NCBI RefSeq assembly: GCF_049243985.1
Contig: NC_135381.1
Coordinates: forward strand, 17,037,345-17,101,344
Direction of reading: 5' to 3'
Length of the DNA: 64,000 nucleotides
From: Paroedura picta
Lineage: Eukaryota; Chordata; Lepidosauria; Squamata; Gekkonidae
Under the pieces are notes generated by a model. The model saw nothing but the letters and a program-made list of their open reading frames with translations. It was not told the origin of the DNA and searched no databases. This document shows, piece by piece, positions 46,945 to 57,890 of the stretch. The position numbers and the translations under genes were made by a program. Position 1 is the first letter of the stretch; the number at the start of each line of letters is the position of its first letter.

Positions 46945-47163
46945 TATAGATCGATCCCAGCAGCCGGCTCAAGGTCGACTCAGCCTTCCATCCTTCCGAG
47001 GTCGGTAAAATGAGTACCCAGCTTGCTGGGGGGTAAACGGTCATGACTGGGGAAGGCACTGGCAAACCACCCCGTATTGAGTCTGTCAAGAAAATGCTAG
47101 AGGGCGTCACCCCAAGGGTCAGAGATGACTCGGTGCGTGCACAGGGGATACCTTTACCTTTAT
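46945..47163 (+). mobile_element. Sauria-type SINE, 5'-truncated
   Basis: CGATCCCAGCAGCCGGCTC, CCTTCCGAGGTCGGTAAAAT, TGGCAAACCACCCCGTATTG and GGTCAGAGATGACTCGGTGC ending ACCTTTACCTTT. The tail resembles the 3' end of the BovB at 19618. A full-length copy is at 52134. Confidence 0.88.
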
Positions 47164-47168
47164 CTAAA

Positions 47169-47377
47169 CATGTTTGGCCCTGATGAGTCATCCCTCAAAG
47201 GACAAACAGCCCTGAAAAGGACTGCCCCCCTTAACTTGCCTTTTACTGACAGACCAAGGCTTGAAGGTTGACAATGTTGTAGTTACCTAACAACTCTCAC
47301 AATGGCCACTGTATGGGGCATTCATTTCTTAAAGGTGCAGGTACTGCTGCTTCCATTATTTTGTTTTAATCCATGGC
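47169..47377 (+). repeat. Unclassified repeat, twin of 31663
   Basis: Begins about five bases after the Sauria-type SINE tail and is ~98.6% identical to 31663-31872. No recognised family features. Confidence 0.75.
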
Positions 47378-47394
47378 GGAAGACTTTGCTGGAT

Positions 47395-47970
47395 GAACAT
47401 TAAATATTATTTATTTATTGCATTTTTATATTGCCACTCCCAGCATAGCTGGCTCATGGCAATTTACAAATCAATATACATCTCATAAAATATCAATAAA
47501 ATATAATAAAACAACAAAATCCCCATATAATATTCTAAAACAGTAGTCCCCAACCTTTTTATCACCGGGGACCTGTCAATGCATGACAATTTTCCTGAGG
47601 CCCGGGGGGGGGGGTAGTCTTTTGCCAAGGGATGTCGCTGCCACTGCCTGAGCCCCTGCTCCACTTGCTTTCCCGCCAGCACCACTGACTTCCCGCCCCC
47701 CGCCTGGGAGGTGCTGCCAGCAGCAGCTGTGCAGTACCATGCCGAGGGGGAGCCCCAGCCATGGCAGCCGCCAGAGAGCACCAAAGGGAAGGAGGACAAG
47801 GAGGAACCGTGGCCCGGTACTGACTGATCCACGGACCAGTACTGGTTCCTGGACCGGGGGTTGGGGACCACTGTTCTAAAATACAAGTACAAAAATAGCA
47901 GCATTAAAAACAATCCCCTTCCCAGCAGACTGCTGCTTTGGCCTTCAAACAGTCATAATAAGAGAAACAA
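47395..47970 (-). repeat. Old retroposon tail split by a hAT MITE
   Basis: Outer parts (TTTTATATTGCCACTCCCAG...ATGGCAATTTACA and, after the insert, the continuation to about 47970) belong to an older retroposon. A related copy is at 63800. The insert is at 47541-47873. Confidence 0.55.
47541..47873 (+). mobile_element. hAT-type MITE (CAGTGGTCCCCAACC family) with perfect TSD
   Basis: Ends CAGTAGTCCCCAACCTTTTT and GGTTGGGGACCACTG. Identical TTCTAAAA at 47533-47540 and 47874-47881. GC-rich centre without transposase. Confidence 0.92.
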
Positions 47971-48639
47971 AATCTGTCCAATAGCTTAATCAAATAATAT
48001 TCAAAATATAAGTCTGTTATCTCTTCATTATAAATTCCACCTAGACTCAGCCAAAACTGTGTCTAGATGCTTTTATCCATGTTCAATTCTTTCATCAGTG
48101 GCAATGAGTCTTAAATCACAAAACATTCTTATTAGTATAACATAATGTAACAAATAATTGGAAATGTTCAAGAATGTCCATATCTCCTATTAATAAATTC
48201 AGTGTATTTACTCTCAATGTACTTTGTTTGTAATATAAATCTGTTGGAACAAATGTTAAAATGAAACCTACTAACTGCCAAAAGCCTATAAATTTATATC
48301 TTACTTTATTGTTTATCATTCTTGAAATATAATTAGTCCAAAAAAAATGCTCACATGGTATGGAGACCAAGCCTGAAAGCTTCTGGCCTCAAATTACCTC
48401 ACTCAGCTGTGTTCATTTATTTTGCTGAAGTATCTGAGTCAGCAATACCTTGCTATTCAAATTTAAAGAGGCATGCGTCACCAATTCTTACCACATCATT
48501 CCCCTAATAATCTACATATTATAATTACTGAAACCTGCCTATGTGTACAAGCCACATACATGTATATACCAGCATAACAAATTTAAAGGACTATCTTTTA
48601 CAAAAAGCAAGTTAGATCAAAGTGCACATTTAGCCCACG
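47971..48639. other. Intergenic, possibly 3' part of a Penelope-like element
   Basis: AT-rich. It may be the 3' UTR of the fragment at 48640 on the minus strand; boundary not visible. Confidence 0.3.
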
Positions 48640-48740
48640 AGGTTGCATTGCCTTTAAGTTGAAGATGTAATAACATTCCTTTTGCAGCAGTTTCTTCCTC
48701 ACTTCGAACAGTCATGCCATCTCTACTTCACAAAGGAGTC
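48640..48740 (-). mobile_element. Penelope-like element, endonuclease C-terminus
   Basis: Minus-strand frame E-V-R-K-K-L-L-Q-K-E-C-Y-Y-I-F-N-L-K-A-M-Q-P-R-G-L-N-V fits the C-terminal pattern of Penelope-like proteins (R-E-x-Y-W-I-x-x-L-x-T-x-x-P-x-G-L-N). A stop lies just upstream in the same frame. Identification rests on this one motif. Confidence 0.5.
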
Positions 48741-48890
48741 TGAGGCGAGGGCAGAGAGGGTGCTCAGGAGGAATCTCATCAATAGAGCCCATCAGGTGGG
48801 ACTGCTGGTCTTCCCACAAGAGTCCAACAGCTGAATAGAGGGCGCCTCCAGTGATACTTGCTTTTCCAGGAGCCCCCCCCCCCTCCATTC

Positions 48891-49076
48891 CTAATATCTC
48901 TGGGTTATGGATAATGCTTTGCTCTCAATTTTGACAACCATACCAAAACCTGGGGGTTTCCTAGCAGCATTGCCTGGATTCACATACATCTGTTTATCCA
49001 CAGTTTCCAGACACTGATTTATGGCAGCTCTTGGATGCTTCATGAAAGAAATATAATGCTCTGTATCATTGAGCAA
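48891..49076 (-). other. Unrecognised 61-codon open frame
   Basis: Encodes L-N-D-T-E-H-Y-I-S-F-M-K-H-P-R-A-A-I... and ...P-G-N-A-A-R-K-P-P-G-F-G-M-V-V-K-I-E. Composition looks protein-like rather than random. No family recognised, no splice sites confirmed. It might be a piece of a processed pseudogene or transposon. Confidence 0.25.
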
Positions 49077-50661
49077 TACCTACGGGGCATTAAAAAAAAA
49101 ATCCCAGTTCATAAGAAGTCTAGACAGAACCTGGGAAAGGTGTTACCCAAATCATTAGTACATGTGCAGCCCGTATAGCTAGTAAGGAGAAAACATACAT
49201 ATTGTGGGATATTAATAATCAGGATCATAAGCCTGCATATACTGGAGTTGAGATGCAAACACTCAAATGAAATGAAGGGGGATAAGTGTTTTAAACAAGA
49301 AATGTATTGAATTAACAGAAAGAGAGTCGTTAAATCGGGTACATAAAAACAGCACACTACAGAAAGGAAATAAATACACAGGTGAAGTATAAACACAGTT
49401 TAAACCCTTTCCTTAACAAACTACTTGCCACTGAGGGAGAAAATAAAGGGGGAAATTGAAGACATACAAAATTGAAGACATCCAGAAAATGGGCAGCTCT
49501 GAAGACAGAAATGGAATAGACTGGAGAAGTGCAGCAGGATGGGGTAGAAAAGTAGAGAAACTAACTGTACAGTTGGGGTAGCAGGCTGGGATACCAAACT
49601 TATTACCAACTGGATGAACGGAGGGATAAATTTCTGTACATTTTTGCTGAGATTGAGGAGGGATTGGAATGTGGAAGTGGTGAAAAGTCCATGTCTCCGT
49701 AGATGAGCTTATTTGAAAAAGTGGGGGGGGGGGTTGTGCATCGTGGAGGGGAATTTTCTTCTTTGCATTTATGGCAGAAGTCCCCAGGAGAAGTGTTCCT
49801 TTATGGAGATTGACAGGTTAGAGAGATTAGTAAGGATAGCTGAGTATTTTACATGATGATGTAGGGGAAGAAATCTTCCTGTCCAGTACTTAAGATAAGG
49901 AAGAAATAGCTGGGACTGACCCATTGCTCATTACTTTGATTATTTGGGTTATGATATTATAAGCTGCCTCAAGCCTAAGGGAAGGGGGAGCACAGAAATA
50001 TAACAAATAATAATTGCTTAAAACCAAAATATCAGGCAGGGGCCTTGAGGGAAAGGGCTCTTTAGTTGACTCCCACCAGATATGGCTTTCACATGATTAA
50101 TGGAGGAGTTTTTCATTGCTAGATGTCCATATGTGCAGTGATCAAAATTGGAGTCCCCAGTGAGGGAGAGTCCTGGGACATGACAGGTTAATCTCAAGCA
50201 ACAGCTGCTTGAAAGATAAATTCACTACCGCTTTCTCCAGTCGCATTGGAGACGAGAACTGAAAAGATGCCCATCCTACCCCTCATATTTTCTGCAACTC
50301 AGAAGAGTATTTCCTGGTAATAATCTCTTGCCCTCCTATCTGTAAGATTATCCTTCTTATCTTAATGGTTAGGAAGCAAAGGAACATTAATTATTCCAGG
50401 GTGCACAAAGTACACCGTGCGCAGCACTTACACCAAACGCATGCTTATCAACATTGTGGACAATCAGCTCACACATAAACATGCTTCACATTTGCTGAAA
50501 GAATCATGCCTCACTGGTTACGCCCATGGCTTGTGTGTCTATCTCCCTCCTCAAGGAACACATCAGAAATGTGTTCAGATTTGCCCAAGGAATTAAAGTG
50601 ATGAGAAGGAGTAGCAGGAAGCCTTGGGTTCAGGCTGGCCAGGAAAGGGCAAAAAGGCAGA
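49077..50661. other. Intergenic, nothing recognised
   Basis: 49960-50010 has a weak retroposon-tail motif (AAGCTGCCTCAAGCC...GGGGAGCACAGAAATATAA). No gene. Confidence 0.35.
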
Positions 50662-51228
50662 CTCCTGTCCGATTCTGCATGGATGGAAAAGACCAGGGCA
50701 GTGTTGTTATGGACCTGGGGCTAAGTCCCGTGCTTACACAATGTCACCACCAAGCTGCCACCCTCCTGTGCCTGGTGTGGATCGGGCCCCAGAAGCCCCG
50801 TGCTAAGGGAACATAGAACCCTTTCAGCGCTGCAGGGGCCAGTAGGGCCTGTGTCAGGGCAGGGCTGTCAGGCAGGAAGAGCTTGCCCTTCCTGGACCAA
50901 TTCCTCCCCACCCTACAGAGGCCTGCAGGGTGCACAAAATGCCCTGGACAATTTCGCGACACTTCATGGTGCCATGGGGTGGACCATGGCTTTTTAAATT
51001 TTATTTTGCAGGACCGTGGGATTGCATGAAACGCAATCCTACCTTCTAGCAACCTCCCCCCTGCACGGTGGAACCATCCTGCCACCACTGTGTTTCCCAG
51101 GGGACACATTTCAGCAATAGCACTGGAATGTGTCCCCCATGGAGACACAGCACGCTGCAGAGCCAGCAGCTCCACAGCAACATACTGGCGGCAGGCAGAA
51201 GGGGTGCCACTAGTGCGGAATCGGCCTC
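50662..51228. mobile_element. Larger TIR element, TTCYGCAC family
   Basis: Left end CTCCTGTCCGATTCTGCAT; right end, inverted, CAGGAGGCCGATTCCGCAC. The centre is GC-rich and has no open frame with transposase motifs. About 567 bp. Confidence 0.5.
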
Positions 51229-51924
51229 CTGAGATCAAGCTTTTGTTTAGTCAGCCTCGAGGATCCTTACCAGATGTTTGTTGGAGAGCCCTTGTTGATG
51301 CCATTCCTGAAGAGGGCTCTGCATTTTCAACCATTTTAGGCCTGGAGGGAAGCAATAAGACGTAAACATCGTGCTTTTAAAAATTCTGCCATATGTGATC
51401 TGCACAAAAACAGGCAGTCAGGTGTCAACCTTAACTGCTGCTTGGATGACTATAGGGAAAAAAAAGACACAGAAGTCTCAACAGAGATTCTATAGAGTGG
51501 CTTTCATCTCCCACAACAGCAGTCTAATTGCCCCTTGGAGACTGTGAGCTGGGCAGTACTGAAGTCCTGTGGGCTGGATATGGCTCTTCCTAGGAAAGTC
51601 ATGTCCACGTCACTGTGTTATACAGCAGCAATCAAAGGCACATGTAAGCCATTAACACAACCACAGCTGATCAGTACAAAAAGGAATCTGCTTGTAAAAG
51701 TATCATGTCATTAGGAATTAATCCAAGCCAAAGGGCACTTTCAATTGTTCACAGAGTGATATGGATTAGCAGCCTGCTGTTGCATGGCTTGGTAGTCAAA
51801 GGCATGATGTTGCTGGCAGAATCTCTCTTGAAGATGAGGCAGGGCCAAGTCAGTCCTTGACTGGTCATCACCAAGTCTGGCAAAGAACACTGTTATTTGC
51901 CCTCGTTTTTATTTCTGGCTTCAG
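51229..51924. other. Intergenic, nothing recognised
   Basis: No gene. Confidence 0.35.
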
Positions 51925-52535
51925 GCCACCTGTTGGGACCCTGACGGAGCTAAAACAGTTCCGCAGGGCCTGTAAAAAGGACCTCTTCCGCCAGGCATTT
52001 GGTTGAGGCCAGGCACAACCAACAACATCTGCAGGGCCCCTGCCCCTCCCCCCTTTCAAGAAATCCATCAAGGCATTCTGCTCCTGGACCTGTTTGTATT
52101 ATTACTGTTTAATGTTTTGTTACCCTGTTTTCAAGAGCCTCTTGTGGCACAGAGTGGGAAGGCAGCAGACATGCAGTCTGAACGCTCTGCCCATGAGGCT
52201 GGGAGTTCGATCCCAGCAGCCGGCTCAAGGTTGCCTTCCATCCTTCCGAGGTCAGTAAAATGAGTACCCAGCTGCTTGCTCTGGGGTAAATGGTAATGAC
52301 TGGGGAAGACACTGGCAAACCACCCCGTATTGAGTCTGCCATGAAAACGCTAGAAGGCGTCACCCCAAGGGTCAGACATGACCCGGTGCTTGCACAGAGG
52401 ATAGCTTTTACCTTTACCCTGTTTTCATCAGTAATATTAATGTTATAGTTATTTATATGTATGGTTCTTTCTTTAGTTCTCAGTTCCATGTAAACAGCCC
52501 TGAGCCTTTGGGAAGGGGGGTATATAATAAACAAA
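51925..52535 (+). repeat. LINE-like 3' region interrupted by a Sauria-type SINE
   Basis: GGGACCCTGACGGAGC...CTCTTCCGCCAGGCATTTGG at the left and AACAGCCCTGAGCCTTTGGG...GTATATAATAAAC at the right form one element. The SINE at 52134-52414 lies inside it. Related fragments are at 35330 and 56000. Family not named. Confidence 0.6.
52134..52414 (+). mobile_element. Sauria-type SINE, full length, 13-bp TSD
   Basis: tRNA-like head with B-box GAGTTCGATCC, conserved middle (CCTTCCGAGGTCAGTAAAAT), BovB-like tail (GGTCAGACATGACCCGGTGC) and ACCTTT end. Perfect 13-bp duplication TACCCTGTTTTCA at 52121-52133 and 52415-52427. The intact duplication indicates a fairly recent insertion. Confidence 0.95.
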
Positions 52536-53174
52536 CAAAAAACAAGGTCTGGGACCCTTGCTCAATTAAGGGCATTTATAGTTCAGGAGATGCAAAAAGG
52601 GCATAGATTTATATTGGCACTCTGGTCATGCCAATGTTAATGTTGTCGTCCCTCCCACCTGCACAGGGCTTGGTTTCTGCCCATGGATCAGTTGGGCATC
52701 CTCATTACTCATAAGTTATGTTCACTGAGTAGCCTACTGCTGAGGTTATGCTTACTAATGTCAACAGCAGCAGCTGAAGAAGAAATTTTAAAAAACCCAC
52801 AAAACCCGATTGTCAGTGAAAAAACAAACAAGCAAATCAGTCAGCCCGAAACCCTCCTTGACACATCAGCCAACACATACTACTGGCTTTAGTCTGTTTG
52901 TATAGTCTTGCTAATGCTAAGGCACCAGGAAGATGCTCAAAATGTCCTTGAGCATAGAGGTCTTGGGTTCAAAGTCTCTGCAGTCGATGAGGATCTCAGG
53001 TAACCAAGCTGGGAACTGTCCCTCTGCTAGAGACTATGAAAAGCTGTTGCTACCTTTCTGCTTTTTTTCTGGCTGAAAAAGTTCCATGGATGCCCATGGT
53101 TTTCAACTCTAATTCTATGCCCAAGGTCACCCAGAGAAAGCCAGAATTTAACCTTGGGGATTTGCAGTCTAAAG
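52536..53174. other. Intergenic, nothing recognised
   Basis: No gene. Confidence 0.35.
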
Positions 53175-53312
53175 CAGGGGTAGTCAAACTGCGGCTCTCC
53201 AGATGTCCATGGACTACAATTCCTAGGAGCCCCCTGCCAGCAAACGCTGGCAGGGGGCTCCTGGGAATTGTAGTCCATGGACATCTGGAGGGCTGCAGTT
53301 TGACTACCCCTG
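53175..53312 (+). mobile_element. Palindromic hAT-type MITE with perfect 8-bp TSD
   Basis: 138 bp, GTCAAACTGCGG subtype. Identical GTCTAAAG at 53167-53174 and 53313-53320. Confidence 0.93.
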
Positions 53313-54047
53313 GTCTAAAGTGTTAGATGCCCCAAGCTCAAACCAGATGTCTTGCAAGTCAGGCAGCAGCTCCAAGTTCCACATAGCCATTTGGAGGTAA
53401 AAAACTGTTCACATCTTAAAGCCAGGATCCTTCTGGTCCAGGCAATCAGGTGATATTTGACAATGTCATCGGTTCCTTTCTGCTACAAAGCTGAAACTCA
53501 AAAGGGAAGTTTCACTTCCTCAATTTGGAAAACGTTTTTGAGCCCTAGGGACTTAACTGACCAGCCAGCCTGCTTGCCAAGCAATGGGAGCTGTTTGGCC
53601 TAAATAGCTGATCAGCTTTGCAGAAATCCAGGGCAGACCCAGCATGTATAATTAAGCAGTGTACAACCTTATAACATGGCAACTAGAACAGTGTGGTTAT
53701 GGCTTCTCTAGGCCAAGGACAGGAGCAATTTAGTTGCCCATAAGGAACTTCAGGGGAAAGGCTAGTTGGCACCACAGTTCCCACAGAATTAGTTATGCTA
53801 TTCATAACAGATACATCGTCATGACAGCAAACTCAAATGAAACCCCAAAGAAGTGTGAAGTCAGCCAACAATGTGCCAGAGCTTGCAGGAACATGACCAC
53901 ACAAGGACACTGTTGATTTGGGCTTGTGCAATGTATTGCTGAAGATCCGTGCATGAAGAATTCCATGTTTGTGACTATTAGATGACTCAGGAAGAGGTAG
54001 GAAACACTCTTACTGACATTTAAATAGAATGTTCTGTAACTAGCTTG
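53313..54047. other. Intergenic, nothing recognised
   Basis: No gene. Confidence 0.35.
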
Positions 54048-54452
54048 TTGTGGTGGTTAAGAGTGGCAGCTTCTAATCTGGTTTGATTCCCCACTCCTCC
54101 ACATGCAGCCAGCTGGGTGACCTTGGGCTGTTCTGACCCAGCAATCCTGACAGAGCTCTCTCATCCTTACCAACCTGACAGGGTGTCTGCTGCGGGGAGA
54201 GGAAGGGAAGCCGACTGTAAACTGCTTTGGAATAGGCTGCCTAAGGAGGAGGTGAGCTCCCCCTCATTGGCAGTCTTCAAGCAAAGGTTGGATACACACT
54301 TTTCTTGGATGCTTTGGGCTGATCCTGCGTTGAGCAGGAGCTTGGACTAGATGGCCTGTATGGCCCCTTCCAACTCTATGATTCTGTGATTCTGCTTTGA
54401 GACTCCTCTGGGCAGTGAAAAGCAAGGTATAAAAAACAATTCTTCTTCCTCT
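54048..54452 (+). mobile_element. tRNA-derived SINE (family A) split by a CR1 insertion
   Basis: Left part ends ...GTAAACTGCTTTG; right part resumes CTGCTTTGAGACTCC and ends in the TTCTTCTTCC tail. The 162-bp insert between is CR1. Confidence 0.88.
54230..54391 (+). mobile_element. CR1 LINE 3' end inserted in a SINE
   Basis: CTCCCCCTCATTGGCAGTCT...CTTGGACTAGATGGCCTGTA...CCAACTCTATGATTCTGTGA is a CR1 3' UTR with the octamer end. CTGCTTTG is present on both sides (54222-54229, 54392-54399). Confidence 0.9.
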
Positions 54453-54471
54453 AGCTCTAGGTATTCTAGAG

Positions 54472-54573
54472 CAGGGGTAGTCAGCCTATGGTCCTCCAGA
54501 TGTCCATGGACTACAATTCCCATGGGAATTGTAGTCCATGAACATCTGGAGGACCACAGGTTGACTTCTCCTA
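54472..54573 (+). mobile_element. Palindromic hAT-type MITE, loop deleted
   Basis: The GCCCCTGCCAGC centre is missing, so the two arms meet at ATTCCCATGGGAAT, itself palindromic. Flanks TTCTAGA and CTCTGGA are a decayed duplication. Confidence 0.85.
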
Positions 54574-54599
54574 CTCTGGAGTGTCTCCAGAGTGCATGC

Positions 54600-54668
54600 A
54601 CTCAAAAGCTCATGCCTTGAATCTTTGTTGGTCTTAAAAGTGCTATTGGACTCAATTTTTGTTGTTCC
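54600..54668 (+). repeat. Retroelement 3' tail
   Basis: ACTCAAAAGCTCATGCCTTG...TTGGTCTTAAAAGTGCTATT; same tail as 12316, plus orientation, small internal deletion. Confidence 0.75.
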
Positions 54669-55700
54669 ATTTTCTTGATACATCAGGACCAGCCTATTGG
54701 CAGCACTAGAGTTCAGTCATCGGAACTCCATGTATATACGTTGGCCCTAAAAGGCAAGCATTCTGAGCATGGGTGTGCATGAGCTTCATATACACTGGGA
54801 CCAGAGCACTAGGGAAAGGTGCCCTTCACATGCAGAGAGGAAGCATATTCAAACTAGGCCAGCTGCGCCGTATAAAACTACATGTTGTAGATTTCCAGAG
54901 CTTCTACTCTGGTCATATAGGGTGGACCTCCACTTTTGTTCCTACACTGTTTCACTCACTGAAAACAAATTCTGGGGGAAGGGGAGAGCTGTGTTGTTTA
55001 TTTGGCCTTTCCACTTTGTCAAGAATCACAGCATCCAGGGGCTGGGTGTAGTTTAGCTCTTCAGTTAATGGTCTGAAAAACAGCACAGGTTCAAGTGTGC
55101 TGGGAAACTCCTATCTTGCTCTCTGTGGAAAGTCATGGTCAATATTGGGAAAGAAGCTATTGAACTCAATAGGCCTCGAAGCAAGCAGGCTTGCAATTTG
55201 CTTCTGAAGCATGGTTTGAAGAGTGGTGGAGTCCATGATTCCAGGAACACCTCCCTCAGATACGTAAATCTCTTGGAGAGGAGAGAGACACACCTATACT
55301 TTAGGAGGAAGTGCACCAAGGGAATCAAATGATAAATCCTACACCAAAAGCCTGATCTCTCTTGACCCACCCATGACATAGATACTGCTGGAAAGGGGAG
55401 ATAGGGAAGAAGTGTTCAGCATGGAATGCGAAAATACAAATAGCTTTCTTTGGATCACTTTATGCATTGAGGTATGCTAAAATAATACAAAAAAAGGTGG
55501 CAATAGCAGCATATAATTCCTCTAGGGTAGCAAAAAAACTGGGGTCAGTTCTGAGTCTGGGTCATCCATCTTCCCCCTGGATCAGAAAAGGGCAACTTCA
55601 TGGTGGTGGAGGGGGTGGAAGGGATGTTGCCTGCGGCTCACACAAGGGATCGCTTCTCCAAATTTGTCCCCCAAAGAACGTTCCAGTCAGCAAATACTAA
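54669..55700. other. Intergenic, nothing recognised
   Basis: No gene. Confidence 0.35.
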
Positions 55701-55985
55701 GAGCCAGTTTGGTGTAGTGGTTAGGAGTGTGGACTTCTAATCTGGCAAGCCAGGTTCGATTCCACGCTCCTCCACATGCAACCAGCTGGGTGACCCTCGG
55801 CTCGCCACGGCACTGATAAAACTGGTCTGGCCGAACAGTAATATCAGGGCTCTCTCAGCCTCACCCACTTCACAGGGTGCCTGTTGTGGGGAGAGGAAAG
55901 GGAAGGCAATTGTAAGCCGCTTTGAGCCTCCTTCGGGTAGAGAAAAGCAGCATATAAGTACCAGCTCTTCTTCTTCTTCTTCTAA
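55701..55985 (+). mobile_element. tRNA-derived SINE (family A), full length
   Basis: GAGCCAGTTTGGTGTAGTGG head, B-box GGTTCGATTCC, body through GCCGCTTTGAGCCTCCTTCG and a (CTT)n tail. The most complete copy in the window, so the best local reference for the family. Confidence 0.92.
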
Positions 55986-56943
55986 GTTGCTGGTAGTCCC
56001 TGGCCCAAAAGAGATTTGCCTGACCTCAGCCAGAGGTCCTGGCTCTTACCTGGTGGAATGAGCTGCTAGTGAATATTTGGGATTTGACAGAATTGCCAAG
56101 ATTCCTCAGGGTTTGTAAAATGCCACTTTTTCACCAGGCCTATGGTTGAGGCAGGGCAAGTCAGAAGAAGTTCCTCCTTCATTTCTCTCTTCCCCTAGTG
56201 TGACCTCCGCTTTCCCAGTGTGGGTTCCTCTCTGCCCATCCGTGACCATCAGTATGTTGAAATATTGGTAAAGCCAAACAAAACTGTGGTGTCATGGAAG
56301 AAGGGACATCTTTTAATAACAATAAATTCGTAATAATCTTTATTGTACTTGTATTTAACCAAAAGTAGGTTTTAAATGCTGCGAACTGCCCCAAGACTTC
56401 TAGCAGGAAGGGTATGGTCAATAAATTGTTGTTGTTGTTGTTGTTGTAGAAAATCTTGGCTTTGGCTTTATTAAAAGAAGAAAGCAGGGAAAACATTAAT
56501 GCGTGTTAGGAAAGAATCTTTAATATTTGTCAAACCCCAGCACATTTCACATCAAGTTTCTTCAAGGGGCTATCACTGTAATAATTAATTAGGAGGTTCA
56601 TTAGGAGTCGCTAGGTCTTTCCCCATTGGCCTGGGCTGGGACCGGAAGGCTGAGGTGCGCATGGCTGGGTTAACTAAATTAACTAAATATTGGAAATAAA
56701 TTGAAAGAATATTGGATTTATACTTGGTGTGTTCAAGGCAGCTTTGGCAAAACTCTGAATGTTCCATGGTGTAAAGAAGAATGAACTCACAATCTGGAGG
56801 TATGCCTAAACTATCCAATACTGAGAGAGCTGAGATACAAGGTTTCTCTTGTATAGTCAGATCTTGTTAATCATTGCTATTAAGCCAGGTGCTTTTTCTT
56901 CCTTGTTTATTTTCGGTTTAAATTTAGTCTCTTTGTCAAAGTA
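55986..56943. other. Intergenic; retroposon fragments
   Basis: 56000-56160 matches the LINE-like 3' region at 51925. 56370-56450 is a tail fragment ending in (GTT)n. The rest is unassigned. Confidence 0.45.
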
Positions 56944-57218
56944 AGAAGAGTTGGTTTTTCTACCACACTTTTTACTACCCGAGGGAGACTCAAAGTAGCT
57001 TACAATCACATCCCCCTCCTCTCCCTGCAACGGACACTCTGTGAGGTGAGCGGGGCTGAGAGAGTTCTGACAGAACTGCTCTGTCAGAACAGTTCTAACA
57101 GGACCGTGACTAGCCCAAAGTCACCCAGCTGGCTGCCTGTAGAAGAATGGGGAATCAAACACAACTCACCAGACTAGAAGCTGCCACTCTTAACCACTAC
57201 ACCAAGCTGACTCAGCAT
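56944..57218 (-). mobile_element. tRNA-derived SINE (family A), reverse
   Basis: AAGAAGAGTTGGTTTTTCTA...TTAACCACTACACCAAGCTG; complete but diverged. Confidence 0.88.
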
Positions 57219-57359
57219 AACTGGCAAGAATTTCCCTATGTGGTTTAGCCTTTAGTGTCAGTTAACAGTTGTACAAGAATGGGGAAAACCTAAAAATAAA
57301 AACACAGTGGGATTATAGTGGAGTAAGACAGGTGGTGTTTATGGTTCATGGCAAACAAA

Positions 57360-57890
57360 TCTTTAAACCGCCCATGGCGCCACGGGCGCCACGGACTATA
57401 TAAATGGCTAAGGGGTGTAGAGGTGGGATTAGTCCGTGATGAGGAAGGGTCCGGATTGGACCCTTCCTCACGACAGACAATCGGAGGGACCAATCGGCAG
57501 GCGCGAAGCGCCTGCCGATTGATCCCTCCGATTCCCAGCTCCAGGAACTGCGAGCCGCGCACAGCGCGGCTCGCAGTTCCTCCCGGCCTGACGCGGCGAG
57601 AGGCGCAAAGCGCCTCTCACTGTGTCAGGCCGCCGACCCAGGGAGCCCCCGGCAGTCGCACGAAGCGCAGCTGCTGGGGGTTCCCTGCCTGGCGGGCTGA
57701 CGCGGCGAGAGGCGCAAAGCGCCTCTCGCCACGTCAGCCCGCCACCAACAGAAGAAGCTTGCCGCCCCCGACCAGCCTGCCGCCGCCCCCGACCAGCCCG
57801 CCGGACCAGCCCGCCGCCGACCAGCGCGCACACCACTGCGGTAAGGCCCTAGCGCCCGCTGCATTCCTCTGCAGCGGGCTTGATTACTAG
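57360..57890 (+). mobile_element. Non-autonomous Helitron
   Basis: Starts TC after an A (57360) and ends CTAG before a T (57887-57890). A perfect 9-bp stem GCCCGCTGC/GCAGCGGGC with an 8-base loop (57854-57879) sits seven bases before the CTAG. This is the Helitron 3' signature, with insertion between A and T and no target duplication. The interior has at least four further GC-rich hairpins with GCGAAGCGC- or GCGCAAAGCGC-type loops. No Rep/helicase coding. Confidence 0.78.

Noticed and set aside
50744-51238. 164-codon minus-strand open frame
   Set aside because: Lies within the TIR element at 50662; no transposase motif, GC-rich composition.
57348-57890. 180-codon open frame and antisense partners
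   Set aside because: Lies in the hairpin-rich Helitron; the absence of stops follows from GC-rich palindromes.
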